From: Limihaloglobus sulfuriphilus | Lineage (GTDB): Bacteria; Planctomycetota; Phycisphaerae; Sedimentisphaerales; Sedimentisphaeraceae | Assembly (NCBI RefSeq): GCF_001999965.1 | Contig: NZ_CP019646.1 | Span: forward strand, 1,178,001-1,242,000 | Length of the DNA: 64,000 nucleotides | Reading direction: 5' to 3' | Shown: in pieces, positions 42,683 through 51,992 of the stretch | How positions within the stretch are numbered: position 1 is the stretch's first letter | How the letters are laid out: the number at the start of each line of letters is the position of its first letter | Notes under the pieces: generated by a model | Told to the model about the DNA's origin: nothing | What the model saw: only the letters and a program-made list of their open reading frames with translations | Database searches by the model: none | Made by a program: the position numbers and the translations under genes

Positions 42683-43711
42683 TTATACTTTTTCTTTAAT
42701 CGCCTTTATCATAGCCGGAATAACTTCATTCAAATCGCCTACAATCTTATAATGGGCAACATTGAAAATCGGAGCGTCCGGATCATTGTTAATTGCTATA
42801 ATCTTTTTACTATCGCTCATGCCTGCCTGATGCTGTACTGCTCCGCTTATGCCGGCGGCAATATACAGACTCGGCCGAACAGTAGTTCCGGTCTGGCCAA
42901 CCTGGTGGTCTCTGTCAATAAAACCAAGGTCAACCGCAGCACGTGATGCGCCTGGAACTGCTCCAAGACAATTTGCAAGATCCCAGATAAGGCGGAAGTT
43001 TTCCCTGCTGCCAACGCCGGCGCCTCCGGCAACGATAATTCTCGAAGCCTTAAGGTTAACAGTCTTATCTCGGCGATGTTCATCGAGTATCTCAACCACA
43101 AGATCAGCATGACTGAGGCTTACCTTGATCTCGACTATACCACCTTTACGCCTGCCGTCCGGCTCAGGCATAGGCATAACGCCCTCACGGACTGTTGCCA
43201 TCTGCGGCCAGCGGTCATAGTTTATGATAGTAGCTATAATATTTCCGCCGAAAGCGGGGCGAATCTGGAAGAGCAGATTATCGTAAACTTCTCCGGTCTT
43301 TTTGATTTCATGCCTGCCGATCTGAAGATCAGTACAATCAGCTGTGAGGCCGGCTTTTACCGCACTTGCAACGTGCGGCGCAAGATCACGGCCTACAGGT
43401 GTTGCGCCAAAGAGCATGATTTGCGGTTCATACTTTTGAATAACATCATAAAGTATTTTGCTGTATGAGCTTGTCTGGTAATGCTCAAGCAAGGGATGCT
43501 CACCCATGTAAACAGTATCTGCACCATAATGAACAAGCATATCAGCCGCGTTCTTCACCGAGCTGCCAAGTAAAACCGCGCCGACCTGAACTCCGAGCTT
43601 GTTTGCCAGCTCACGCGCTCTGCCCATAAGCTCAAGAGATGTGTCTTCTATTTTGCCAAGATGCTGTTCAGCGAACACCCACACCTGGCCTTCTTTGTTT
43701 ACTTTTATCAT
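42683..43711 (-). CDS. etfA: Electron transfer flavoprotein alpha subunit
   Basis: The 342-residue subunit has the N-terminal nucleotide-fold domain (about 1-190) and the FAD-binding C-terminal domain with RIIVAGGAGVGS, AVPGASRAAVDLGFIDRDHQ, VGQTGTTVRPSLYIAAGISG and AINNDPDAPIFNVAHY. It works with EtfB and accepts electrons from the adjacent dehydrogenase. AAGGATA precedes the ATG. It starts 11 bases after etfB. Confidence 0.96.
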   Translation of the reverse strand: MIKVNKEGQVWVFAEQHLGKIEDTSLELMGRARELANKLGVQVGAVLLGSSVKNAADMLVHYGADTVYMGEHPLLEHYQTSSYSKILYDVIQKYEPQIMLFGATPVGRDLAPHVASAVKAGLTADCTDLQIGRHEIKKTGEVYDNLLFQIRPAFGGNIIATIINYDRWPQMATVREGVMPMPEPDGRRKGGIVEIKVSLSHADLVVEILDEHRRDKTVNLKASRIIVAGGAGVGSRENFRLIWDLANCLGAVPGASRAAVDLGFIDRDHQVGQTGTTVRPSLYIAAGISGAVQHQAGMSDSKKIIAINNDPDAPIFNVAHYKIVGDLNEVIPAMIKAIKEKV

Positions 43712-43722
43712 TACTAATATCC

Positions 43723-44580
43723 TTATCCGATAGTGTGATCAACAATTAACTCGTGCACCATTTCACTGATGCCCTCTTCTGTAGGCTCAACTTCGCGAGT
43801 TTCCTTAGCGGTGAGCACAACGCTCATAATCCGATGCACCTTTGTAGGAGAGCCGTCGCGGCCGCACCATTGCAGGTCAGCCTCAATATCATCGAGATTT
43901 AACACTTTTATCAGAAGGCCTTTATCTTCAAGAGTTTTGGCTTCGTCTGCGTCTTCAACCTCGAGAGAGGTCTTAGCCTTTTTGTATTTCATCATGTTCA
44001 GAGCGCCTGCCACACGCGGCTCGTTTGCCTCATCAGTGACGGTAAGCAGTACCGGCAGAGTGGTTTTAACATCCTGCCAGCCGTTGCCTATGCTCCGGCG
44101 GGCTGTAATTTTACCTTCTGTTATATCTTTGAGCTCTTCGACATAGGTAACCTGCGGAATACCAAGTTTCTCGGCGGTCTGGGGGCCAACCTGTGCAGTG
44201 TCGCCGTCAATCGCCTGGCGTCCGCACAAGACTATATCATAACCAATTTTCTTAACGGCCTGGCTGAGAATATAGCTTGTAGCCAGGGTGTCACTGGCAG
44301 CACAGCGGCGGTCAGTAACAAGGTACGTCTCATCGGCCCCGCGGAAGAGTGACTGCTTTAGTATTTCAGCAGCAGCCGGAAGCCCCATGGTCACAACTGT
44401 AACAGTGCCGCCGAAACGCTCCTTGATCTGGATCGCAAGTTCCAGCGCATTAAGGTCTTCCGGGTTAAATATTGCCGGCAGAGCCGCGCGGTTGACGGTA
44501 CCGTCTTCGTTCATTGCCTCGCCGGTTATCCTGGCGGTATCCGGTACCTGTTTAACTAATACAACACATTTATAAGACAC
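43723..44580 (-). CDS. etfB: Electron transfer flavoprotein beta subunit
   Basis: The 285-residue subunit starts at a GTG with a perfect GGAGG site upstream. It has CVVLVKQVPDT, AIFNPEDLNALELAIQIKER, ADETYLVTDRR, LCGRQAIDGDTAQVGPQTAE and IPQVTYVEEL, all typical of EtfB (nucleotide-binding). It is the first gene of the etfB-etfA-dehydrogenase unit, with a strong promoter upstream. Whether this ETF is a bifurcating type cannot be judged from the motifs alone. Confidence 0.95.
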   Translation of the reverse strand: MSYKCVVLVKQVPDTARITGEAMNEDGTVNRAALPAIFNPEDLNALELAIQIKERFGGTVTVVTMGLPAAAEILKQSLFRGADETYLVTDRRCAASDTLATSYILSQAVKKIGYDIVLCGRQAIDGDTAQVGPQTAEKLGIPQVTYVEELKDITEGKITARRSIGNGWQDVKTTLPVLLTVTDEANEPRVAGALNMMKYKKAKTSLEVEDADEAKTLEDKGLLIKVLNLDDIEADLQWCGRDGSPTKVHRIMSVVLTAKETREVEPTEEGISEMVHELIVDHTIG

Positions 44581-44654
44581 GAATGCCTCCGTAATTAAAC
44601 TACATTTTGTTGCAAATACTAAATAAAATAAAAAAAATACAATAGGTTGCGGTG

Positions 44655-44682
44655 ATTATAGAAAAAACACCCTCTGCGTCAA
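44655..44682 (-). promoter_or_regulatory. Promoter of the etfB-etfA-dehydrogenase operon
   Basis: On the minus strand TTGACG is followed after 16 bases by a perfect TATAAT, about 75 bases upstream of the etfB GTG. It lies just beyond the carB terminator. Confidence 0.7.
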
Positions 44683-44702
44683 ACAAAATAACCACAAACA
44701 AA

Positions 44703-44733
44703 CAAAAGCCGCTTGACTAAACGTGTTTGCGGC
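44703..44733 (-). terminator. Probable terminator after carB
   Basis: The inverted repeat GCCGCAAAC...GCGGC (stem GCCGC/GCGGC with additional AAAC/GTTT pairing possible) is followed on the minus strand by TTTTGTTTG. It lies 75 bases after the carB stop and just upstream of the etfB promoter. Confidence 0.6.
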
Positions 44734-44807
44734 ATGTACAGCAGCATGACGTATAACCCGATAATGCACAGCATCCGGATTTCATTAAGTCAAAAATTGA
44801 ACGTCAT

Positions 44808-47800
44808 TTACAGATCTTTGTGGTATTCCTGCAGAGACTTTACAGAAAAATCGCGGCCCTGGATTTCGGCTATGCCCCGAACCGCTGCAGCAGCGGCGGC
44901 TGCGGTTGTTACATACGAAACACCATATTTAACGGCAGCTTTTCTAATGTATGAATCATCATACTGACTCGTTTTCCCAGAGGGGGTATTGACAATCAGC
45001 TGTATTTCCTTGTTTTTAATCGCATCAACGATGTTTGGCCTGCCCTCGTGAACCTTAAGGATTTTTTCGCACTCTATGCCGTTATTTGTAAAGAATTTAT
45101 GTGTACCTTCAGTAGATAAAATCTTGAATCCTGCCTTCAGGAAATTCCTCGCCGAGACTAGTATTGACTGTTTATCGTTATCAGCAACGGTAATAAGTAC
45201 CTTGCCGGCGATAGGCAGCGGCTGATTAGTCGCGGCCTGCGATTTGAAGAAAGCCAGCCCGTAAGAATCGGCTAATCCGAGAACCTCACCGGTAGATCTC
45301 ATCTCAGGGCCCAGAACAGGGTCAACCTCCTGGAACATATTAAAGGGGAAGACCGCTTCTTTAACGCCGAAATGCGGAACCGGCTTTGGATTTAAATTGA
45401 GCTCTGAGAGCTTTTTACCAAGCATCAGCTGTGTTGCGATGCTCGCCATTGGAATACCGCAAACCTTGGAAACAAGCGGCACAGTACGCGATGCCCTTGG
45501 GTTTGCCTCGAGAACATAGACCGTATCATCTGCTATGGCGTACTGCATATTCATCAAACCGACAACATTCATCTCTACCGCTATGTTGCGCGTATATTCA
45601 CAGATTGTGTCAATATGCTTGGCTGGGATTGAAACAGGAGGAATCACACAAGCCGAATCTCCGGAATGAACGCCCGCAAGCTCAATATGTTCCATAACCG
45701 CCGGCACAAACGCATCACTTCCGTCTGATATGGCATCAGCTTCTGCCTCTATCGCATTTCCGAGAAATTTATCGATAAGTATTGGCTTTTCGGGGTTTAC
45801 ATCAACAGCCGTGACTACATATTCCCGCAGCATCTGCTCATCGTGTACAACCTCCATACCTCTGCCGCCAAGTACATAAGACGGCCGCACCATCAGTGGG
45901 TAGCCGATTTCAGCGGCTATATCAAGTGCCTGTTCAAGGTTGCTCGCCATACCTGACTGGGGCATCGGAATACCAAGTCTCTCCATCATGGCACGGAAGA
46001 GATCTCTGTCCTCTGCCAAATCGATTGTCTCTGGCGATGTTCCAATTATTTTAACACCGGCGGCTTCCAGCTCACGTGCTATATTCAGGGGAGTTTGTCC
46101 GCCAAACTGAACAATTACGCCCTCCGGCTTTTCTTTTTCGTATATACTGAGAACATCCTCCACTGTCAACGGCTCAAAGTAGAGCTTATCAGAAGTATCA
46201 TAATCTGTAGAAACAGTTTCAGGGTTGCAGTTGACCATGATAGTTTCCAACCCCTCATCGCGAACAGTAAACGCCGCGTGAACGCAACAATAGTCAAACT
46301 CGATACCCTGCCCGATCCTATTGGGACCGCCGCCGAGAATCATAATTTTCCGGTTGCCGGAAGTTTCCACCTTGTCTTTGGCATTATAAGTAGAGTAGTA
46401 ATACGCCGCGTCCTCTACACCGCTTACCGGTACCGGCTCCCAGCTCTCCTCTATACCAAGACCTTTGCGCCGGCTGCGAATATCGGTTTCTTTGATGCCG
46501 AGAATCTTTGAAAGGTATCTGTCGGCAAAACCATCTTTTTTTGCCTCTATCAGCAGTTCATCAGGTAGATCCTTGCCTTTGTATGAAAGCACTCTCTCTT
46601 CAAGCTCAACCAGCTCCTGCATCTGTTCAAGAAACCACATGTTGATTTGCGTCTTATCGTGCAGAGCTTTCAGGGTTGCCCCCTTGCGGAGAGCTTCGTA
46701 CATGATAAACTGCCGCTCACTTGTGGCTTCACCAAGCAGATTCATCAACTCTTCAAGAGGCATTTTGTTATAATTCTTCGCAAAACCAAGACCGTACCGG
46801 TTTATCTCAAGAGAACGTATAGCCTTATGAAACGCTTCTTTATAGTTCTTGCCAATACTCATCACCTCGCCAACCGCACGCATCTGAGTGCCGAGTTTGT
46901 CCTGAGCGCCTTTGAATTTTTCGAACGCCCAGCGGGCAAATTTCACGACAACATAGTCTCCGCAGGGAGTATATTTTTCGAGTGTCCCATCACGCCAATA
47001 CGGCATCTCGTCCAAAGTCAGACCGCAGGCCAGAAGTGCCGATACCATTGCAATTGGAAAACCTGTAGCCTTGCTTGCAAGGGCCGATGAACGCGATGTC
47101 CTGGGATTGATTTCTATGACAACAACCCTGTCGGTTACCGGATCATGAGCAAACTGAACATTTGTGCCGCCAATAACGCCAATAGCTTCTACTATGTCAT
47201 AGGCATATTTCTGGAGTCTCTGCTGGAGTTCTTCGCTGACCGTCAGCATAGGAGCTGTGCAGTACGAATCGCCCGTATGCACACCCATTGGGTCCACATT
47301 TTCGATGAAACATACGGTTATCTTTTGATTTTTGGAATCACGCACAACCTCTAATTCCAACTCCTCCCAGCCCAATACCGACTCTTCTACAAGAATCTGA
47401 TGCACCATGCTTACGGCAAGCCCTCTTGCAGCTACAAGCCTGAGCTCATCAACGTTATATACTAATCCACCGCCGGTGCCGCCCATTGTATAAGCCGGAC
47501 GCAATACTACCGGATATCCAAGCTCTTTTGCAATTTCTTCGGCCTCTTCTACGCTGAAGGCAGGCTTGCTTCTGGCCATCTCTATGCCGAGGCTGTCCAT
47601 GGTCTTCTTAAATTCAATCCTGTCTTCGCCGCGTTCTATTGCGTCGAGCTGAACGCCGATGATTTTAACATCAAATTTATCAAGCACGCCGGATTTTGCA
47701 AGCTCGGATGAAAGATTGAGACCGGTTTGGCCGCCAAGGTTTGGCAGCAGCGCATCAGGGCGTTCCTTTTCGATGATTTTCGTCAGAGTCTCGGCATTGA

Positions 47801-48005
47801 GCGGCTCTATGTAGGTTGCATCTGCCATGCCGGGGTCTGTCATAATCGTTGCGGGGTTTGAGTTAACCAGAACAATTTCATAGCCGAGTTTTCTAAGAGC
47901 TTTACAGGCCTGTGTGCCTGAATAATCAAACTCGCACGCCTGACCGATAATAATCGGACCAGAACCAATAATCATAACTTTTTTAATATCTTTGCGTTTC
48001 GGCAT
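44808..48005 (-). CDS. carB: Carbamoyl-phosphate synthase large subunit
   Basis: The 1065-residue enzyme makes carbamoyl phosphate for pyrimidine and arginine synthesis. It has two ATP-grasp halves: N-terminal half MIIGSGPIIIGQACEFDYSG, VLRPAYTMGGTGGG, VVIEINPRTSRSSALAS; C-terminal half MILGGGPNRIGQGIEFDYCC, MVRPSYVLGGRGMEVV, VLEANPRASRTVPLVS; then the MGS-like allosteric domain (about 940-1065). AGGAG precedes the ATG. The small subunit gene carA is not in the window. Confidence 0.98.
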   Translation of the reverse strand: MPKRKDIKKVMIIGSGPIIIGQACEFDYSGTQACKALRKLGYEIVLVNSNPATIMTDPGMADATYIEPLNAETLTKIIEKERPDALLPNLGGQTGLNLSSELAKSGVLDKFDVKIIGVQLDAIERGEDRIEFKKTMDSLGIEMARSKPAFSVEEAEEIAKELGYPVVLRPAYTMGGTGGGLVYNVDELRLVAARGLAVSMVHQILVEESVLGWEELELEVVRDSKNQKITVCFIENVDPMGVHTGDSYCTAPMLTVSEELQQRLQKYAYDIVEAIGVIGGTNVQFAHDPVTDRVVVIEINPRTSRSSALASKATGFPIAMVSALLACGLTLDEMPYWRDGTLEKYTPCGDYVVVKFARWAFEKFKGAQDKLGTQMRAVGEVMSIGKNYKEAFHKAIRSLEINRYGLGFAKNYNKMPLEELMNLLGEATSERQFIMYEALRKGATLKALHDKTQINMWFLEQMQELVELEERVLSYKGKDLPDELLIEAKKDGFADRYLSKILGIKETDIRSRRKGLGIEESWEPVPVSGVEDAAYYYSTYNAKDKVETSGNRKIMILGGGPNRIGQGIEFDYCCVHAAFTVRDEGLETIMVNCNPETVSTDYDTSDKLYFEPLTVEDVLSIYEKEKPEGVIVQFGGQTPLNIARELEAAGVKIIGTSPETIDLAEDRDLFRAMMERLGIPMPQSGMASNLEQALDIAAEIGYPLMVRPSYVLGGRGMEVVHDEQMLREYVVTAVDVNPEKPILIDKFLGNAIEAEADAISDGSDAFVPAVMEHIELAGVHSGDSACVIPPVSIPAKHIDTICEYTRNIAVEMNVVGLMNMQYAIADDTVYVLEANPRASRTVPLVSKVCGIPMASIATQLMLGKKLSELNLNPKPVPHFGVKEAVFPFNMFQEVDPVLGPEMRSTGEVLGLADSYGLAFFKSQAATNQPLPIAGKVLITVADNDKQSILVSARNFLKAGFKILSTEGTHKFFTNNGIECEKILKVHEGRPNIVDAIKNKEIQLIVNTPSGKTSQYDDSYIRKAAVKYGVSYVTTAAAAAAAVRGIAEIQGRDFSVKSLQEYHKDL

Positions 48006-48117
48006 CGCTTTTGCTCCTGTTAATAGACCTCGAACGTATAAAGTAAAATTTTCGTAAGGTTAACGAAAAATCTTATTATGTCAAATACTCTTATAAATGA
48101 AATTTGATTAAATCGGG

Positions 48118-49005
48118 CTAATCCTTCTTCACGGTTTTTGATTCTTCAATGGGTTCATTGAGTTTATCAGACCCCTTGCCGTGATAGCGAATAACCCTTG
48201 GCGGACATTTGGTAAGCAGTTTATCCACTTTTTCGTTGAGTTCGTACTTTTGATAATCTATATCTGCCAGATTGCCGTCCATGTAGAACATATCTGACAT
48301 TTTTGTGCACATTTTACAGCCAATACAACCGACGCTGCATCGACCGCGGGCTTCTTTGCCGAGCTCCTGACTCTTACAGCTTACCACGAGCATGGCTTCG
48401 TTCTCAAACGGTATCATCTCTATAATGCCTCTGGGACAGGCTTTAACACATGCCATGCATCCGGTACACTTTTCGTAGTCTATGGTTGCCAGGCCGTCAA
48501 TTACTTCTATCGCGTCAAACTGGCAGGCCGTTACACAGTCGCCAAAATTGAGACAACCGTACTTGCATGACCTGGCGCTGGGCAGCAGATGTGCGGCTGC
48601 GCAGGTTGTTATTCCCATATAAACACCCTCATAATGCTTGTCTTCAAGGTGTGCACTGCATCTGACAACAGGCCGTTTTGGAGCCCCGCCGCCGCTGACA
48701 TTGAGGTTTAGAATCTTACTTATAGCCTCGGAGACATCAGAGCCCCCGGGTGCGCATTTGCCTATGTGTGCGGGATCATTAAATACAGCCTTGGCATAGG
48801 ATGAACAGCCCGCGAAACCGCAGGCTCCGCAGTCAATTCCCGGCAGAACATCCTGTATTGCCTCGATCTTTGGATCAACCTCTACTTTGAGTTTTATGCT
48901 GGCCAGAAGCAGAACAAGGGCGAAGAGTCCCGCAAGAACCACCATCATAATGCCGGCGGGCAAAGCACCGGTGATAATGTCTGTAAATGAAGCTAATATA
49001 TACAT
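48118..49005 (-). CDS. rnfB: Rnf electron transport complex subunit B
   Basis: The 295-residue iron-sulfur subunit has an N-terminal membrane helix (about 10-38), a four-Cys cluster motif (GIDCGACGFAGCSSYAKAV) and several ferredoxin-type motifs (CKYGCLNFGDCVTACQFDAI, CTGCMACVKACP, GCIGCKMC). It is thought to receive electrons from ferredoxin at the cytoplasmic face. It is the last gene of the rnfCDGEAB operon, 59 bases after rnfA. Confidence 0.95.
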   Translation of the reverse strand: MYILASFTDIITGALPAGIMMVVLAGLFALVLLLASIKLKVEVDPKIEAIQDVLPGIDCGACGFAGCSSYAKAVFNDPAHIGKCAPGGSDVSEAISKILNLNVSGGGAPKRPVVRCSAHLEDKHYEGVYMGITTCAAAHLLPSARSCKYGCLNFGDCVTACQFDAIEVIDGLATIDYEKCTGCMACVKACPRGIIEMIPFENEAMLVVSCKSQELGKEARGRCSVGCIGCKMCTKMSDMFYMDGNLADIDYQKYELNEKVDKLLTKCPPRVIRYHGKGSDKLNEPIEESKTVKKD

Positions 49006-49064
49006 TTTGTAATCAGTTATTAAGTGTTAATTGCAGACAGAAACATTGCTTGGCACACGCTCTG

Positions 49065-49655
49065 TCATTTTATCATTCCGCCGAAGCCCATAAACGCCAA
49101 AGCCAGAAGGCCCGCCGTAATTAAAGTTATCGGAGCACCTTTTAGACAATCAGGGACATTGGCAAGCTCAAGCTCTTCACGTATGCCGGCCATGATGCAG
49201 ATTGCCATGGTAAAACCGATTCCGGCACCAAAGCTCATAACGGCAGCCATCAGAATTGAATGCACTTCCCAGAGGTTGAGAAAAAGGCACAAACCTAATA
49301 TCGCGCAGTTTGTTGTTATAAGAGCCAGGAAAATGCCGAAACTCTCATAGAGCGACGGGAAAAACTTACGTACATACATTTCTACCAGCTGAACCGCGCC
49401 GGCAATAACCATGATAAACGCCACGTACCTGACAATTTCGAGATTAAATCTCATAAGAACATAATTGTCGATCATGTAAGTCATTATTCCGCTTAGCGTT
49501 ACCACAAAGGTCACAGCCAGCCCCATACCAAAAGCCATATCTATCCTGCCGGAAACTCCCAAATAGGGGCAGATTCCTAAGAACTTGGAAAAAACAAGGT
49601 TATTTACAATTACGATAGATATAAACGCTAATATTAGTGCCTGAACATTATCCAT
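49065..49655 (-). CDS. rnfA: Rnf electron transport complex subunit A
   Basis: The 196-residue subunit has six membrane helices and the conserved N-terminal NNLVFSKFLGICPYLGVSG with the cysteine that binds the inter-membrane 2Fe-2S cluster, and a mirrored ITTNCAILGLCLFL segment. GAGGTG precedes the ATG. It is paralogous to RnfE next to it. Confidence 0.96.
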   Translation of the reverse strand: MDNVQALILAFISIVIVNNLVFSKFLGICPYLGVSGRIDMAFGMGLAVTFVVTLSGIMTYMIDNYVLMRFNLEIVRYVAFIMVIAGAVQLVEMYVRKFFPSLYESFGIFLALITTNCAILGLCLFLNLWEVHSILMAAVMSFGAGIGFTMAICIMAGIREELELANVPDCLKGAPITLITAGLLALAFMGFGGMIK

Positions 49656-49663
49656 TCAACACC

Positions 49664-50272
49664 TCATTTCGCAAGTTTAGTGTTAATTATGTTTACCAGC
49701 CCGAGCATAAGCCCCAGCGTTACAAAAGCACCTACCGGCAGCGCGAATGCGAACATGGTTATAAATCCATCGGGCATAACACGGTAACCGAAAAGGCTGC
49801 CAAGCGACAATATCTCCCGGACAGCTCCGAGAATGCAGAGGGTTATTGTAAAACCGAGCCCCATGCCAAGTCCGTCAACAAATGATATCCAGACGCCGCT
49901 CTTGCTGGCACAGGCCTCTGCACGGCATATAATAAGGCAGTTTACAATAATCAAAGGAATATAGGGCCCGAGTTTTTCACTCATATCAGGCAGAAAAGCC
50001 TTTAAGAAAAGGTCTGCTATGGTTACAAACGTGGAGATAGTTAAAGTAAAAATCAAAATACGCAGATGCGGCTTAAGCAGCCCGCGAAGAAGGCTTACAA
50101 CAACATTAGAACACAGCAGAACAAATGTCGCACTTAGCCCCATTGTTAAAGCTGATTTCACGTCGCCTGTAACAGCCAGTGTCGGACACATGCCAAGCAG
50201 CAGTGCAAACACAGGGTTTTCTTTCCATATTCCCGCCAGAAAGACTGAAAAGGTTTTTTTGTCGTCAGCCAT
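49664..50272 (-). CDS. rnfE: Rnf electron transport complex subunit E
   Basis: The 202-residue membrane subunit has the block NPVFALLLGMCPTLAVTG and YIPLIIVNCLIICRAEACAS, with the paired cysteines of the RnfA/RnfE family. The start overlaps the rnfG stop as TAATG. Confidence 0.95.
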   Translation of the reverse strand: MADDKKTFSVFLAGIWKENPVFALLLGMCPTLAVTGDVKSALTMGLSATFVLLCSNVVVSLLRGLLKPHLRILIFTLTISTFVTIADLFLKAFLPDMSEKLGPYIPLIIVNCLIICRAEACASKSGVWISFVDGLGMGLGFTITLCILGAVREILSLGSLFGYRVMPDGFITMFAFALPVGAFVTLGLMLGLVNIINTKLAK

Positions 50273-50898
50273 TATTTCAGCAATCCTTTCTCTTTCATAA
50301 CAGCTTTAATTGTAGTATTATATGTATTGAATATCGACACCACAGCTTCACTGCTTATTGTGGCTCCTGATATCGCAATAATTTTATCGTCAATAACCGT
50401 CTCATCACCGAGCTTAAGCAGTTCGAGTTCATCGGCAGGAGCACCTTTGAATTGATCCTTATAATAGTCATTCTTGATCTTGTCGCCGAAACCGCTGGTC
50501 TCATTGCTGAACAGGACTTTGTATGCCAGTATTTTCTCAAAATTCGCGTCAACGGCTATCATCAATTCAATCTTGTCCGCATATCCCGGCCCGACAGATG
50601 TATATGCCCAGCCGACAGTTTTGCCCGAGGCGGTTGCCTTGAAAAGCTCGACCTTTTGAGCTTTGCCGGATTCATCGAGGGTGATTTGCTCATCTGACCA
50701 TATCCGCTCGAAGTTCTTTGCCTGGGGAATTACGGTTTTCAGGGCATCGCTGATATTTCCGATTTTATTCTGTTCGATTCTGGGCTGCCATGCTGCATTT
50801 ATCGCGGCAAGCAGCAGGCCGAAAACAAACGAACAGACAATAAGAAGCCAGCTTTCTTTAATGAACAGCATTACAGGGTTTATCTTTTTATTTTGCAT
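50272..50898 (-). CDS. rnfG: Rnf electron transport complex subunit G
   Basis: The protein has 208 residues from the ATG at 50898, chosen because GGAGGT lies 7 bases upstream; a GTG at 50907 is an alternative. It has one N-terminal membrane helix (about 15-35) and an FMN-binding domain ending in ISGATISSEAVVSIFN, where the Thr is the covalent FMN site in this family. The start lies inside the end of rnfD. Confidence 0.95.
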   Translation of the reverse strand: MQNKKINPVMLFIKESWLLIVCSFVFGLLLAAINAAWQPRIEQNKIGNISDALKTVIPQAKNFERIWSDEQITLDESGKAQKVELFKATASGKTVGWAYTSVGPGYADKIELMIAVDANFEKILAYKVLFSNETSGFGDKIKNDYYKDQFKGAPADELELLKLGDETVIDDKIIAISGATISSEAVVSIFNTYNTTIKAVMKEKGLLK

Positions 50899-51970
50899 TT
50901 GGTTCACCTCCGTACGGCTTGCGTTTACACATACGGTCTATCAGCGGGCTCAATGCGTTCATTATAAGCACTGCGTACATTACCCCCTCAGGATATGCAC
51001 CAAAGACACGAATCAGCATTATTAACAGCCCCACGCCCGCGCCGAAAACCATCCGCCCTTTTCTGGTTACGGGATTTGTAACCGGATCTGTGGCTATAAA
51101 AAATGCCGCCATCAGCATACCGCCGCCGGCAATGTGAACCAGAGGATTCACAAATGCCGATGAGTCAACTAAGTACGCAATCTCAGCAAAAACAAAAGCC
51201 GAACCGATAACGAACACAGGGACAATCCAGGTAATAGTCCTGCGTATAAGGAGATATGCTCCGCCCAGAAGCAGGGCAAACGCCGATGTCTCTCCAAGGC
51301 AACCGCCCGTATATCCCCAGAAAACCGCTTTGAGCTGTGAGTTAGCTATTCCGGCTTTCACAATTTTTGATGCGTCTTCGAGGTTTCTGGTTTTCACAGC
51401 CTCTTTCACCCACGCCAGCGGGGTTGCCTGAGTGATAACATCAAGGGTTTCGTCCTCATCAAGACCGCTCTGGCCGGTTACATAACTGTTCGCCGCGCCG
51501 ATTTTCGGCTGCTGAGAAGGCACAACCGCCGGCACGCTCCAGGTAGTCATCGCCATCCCGAAACATGCCGTCATAAACGCCCTTCCAAGCATAGCCGGAT
51601 TAAACGGGTTATCGCCAAGTCCGCCAAAAACCATTTTACCTATCACAATGCAAAATACGCTGCCGATAACTATATAGGCAGGAGGCAGGTTTGGACTAAC
51701 GGAAAACGCGAGTATAACCCCTGTAACTACCGCACTCAAGTCTCCGATAGTAGATTTCTGTTTACGTATCAGGCAGCATAAATACTCACTTATAACACAG
51801 GCTAAAACCGCTGTTAAAATGAGAATCGCCGCTTTTTCTCTGAAAAAAAACAACCCGGCCGCCATTGCCGGCACCAGGGCAATAATGACATCCAGCATGA
51901 CCTGCCTTGTTGTCAATGGCCGGCTGATATGAGGGGCCGGTGATACTATAAGTTTATTCGTTTCTGACAT
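50888..51970 (-). CDS. rnfD: Rnf electron transport complex subunit D
   Basis: The 360-residue membrane subunit has several helices and the conserved FGGLGDNPFNPAMLGRAFM. The FMN attachment segment reads DVITQATPLAWVKE, so the Thr site is kept while the usual SGAT context differs. An amphipathic stretch (about 175-200) interrupts the helices. It forms the transmembrane electron and ion pathway with RnfA, RnfE and RnfG. Confidence 0.94.
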   Translation of the reverse strand: MSETNKLIVSPAPHISRPLTTRQVMLDVIIALVPAMAAGLFFFREKAAILILTAVLACVISEYLCCLIRKQKSTIGDLSAVVTGVILAFSVSPNLPPAYIVIGSVFCIVIGKMVFGGLGDNPFNPAMLGRAFMTACFGMAMTTWSVPAVVPSQQPKIGAANSYVTGQSGLDEDETLDVITQATPLAWVKEAVKTRNLEDASKIVKAGIANSQLKAVFWGYTGGCLGETSAFALLLGGAYLLIRRTITWIVPVFVIGSAFVFAEIAYLVDSSAFVNPLVHIAGGGMLMAAFFIATDPVTNPVTRKGRMVFGAGVGLLIMLIRVFGAYPEGVMYAVLIMNALSPLIDRMCKRKPYGGEPNAK

Positions 51971-51992
51971 TTATAACTGGTTTCCTTTATTT

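Noticed and set aside
48006-48117. Inverted repeat TTTTCGT / ACGAAAA between rnfB and carB
   Set aside because: Possible weak terminator for rnfB, but the stem is AT-rich and the T tail is short, so I did not list it as a feature.
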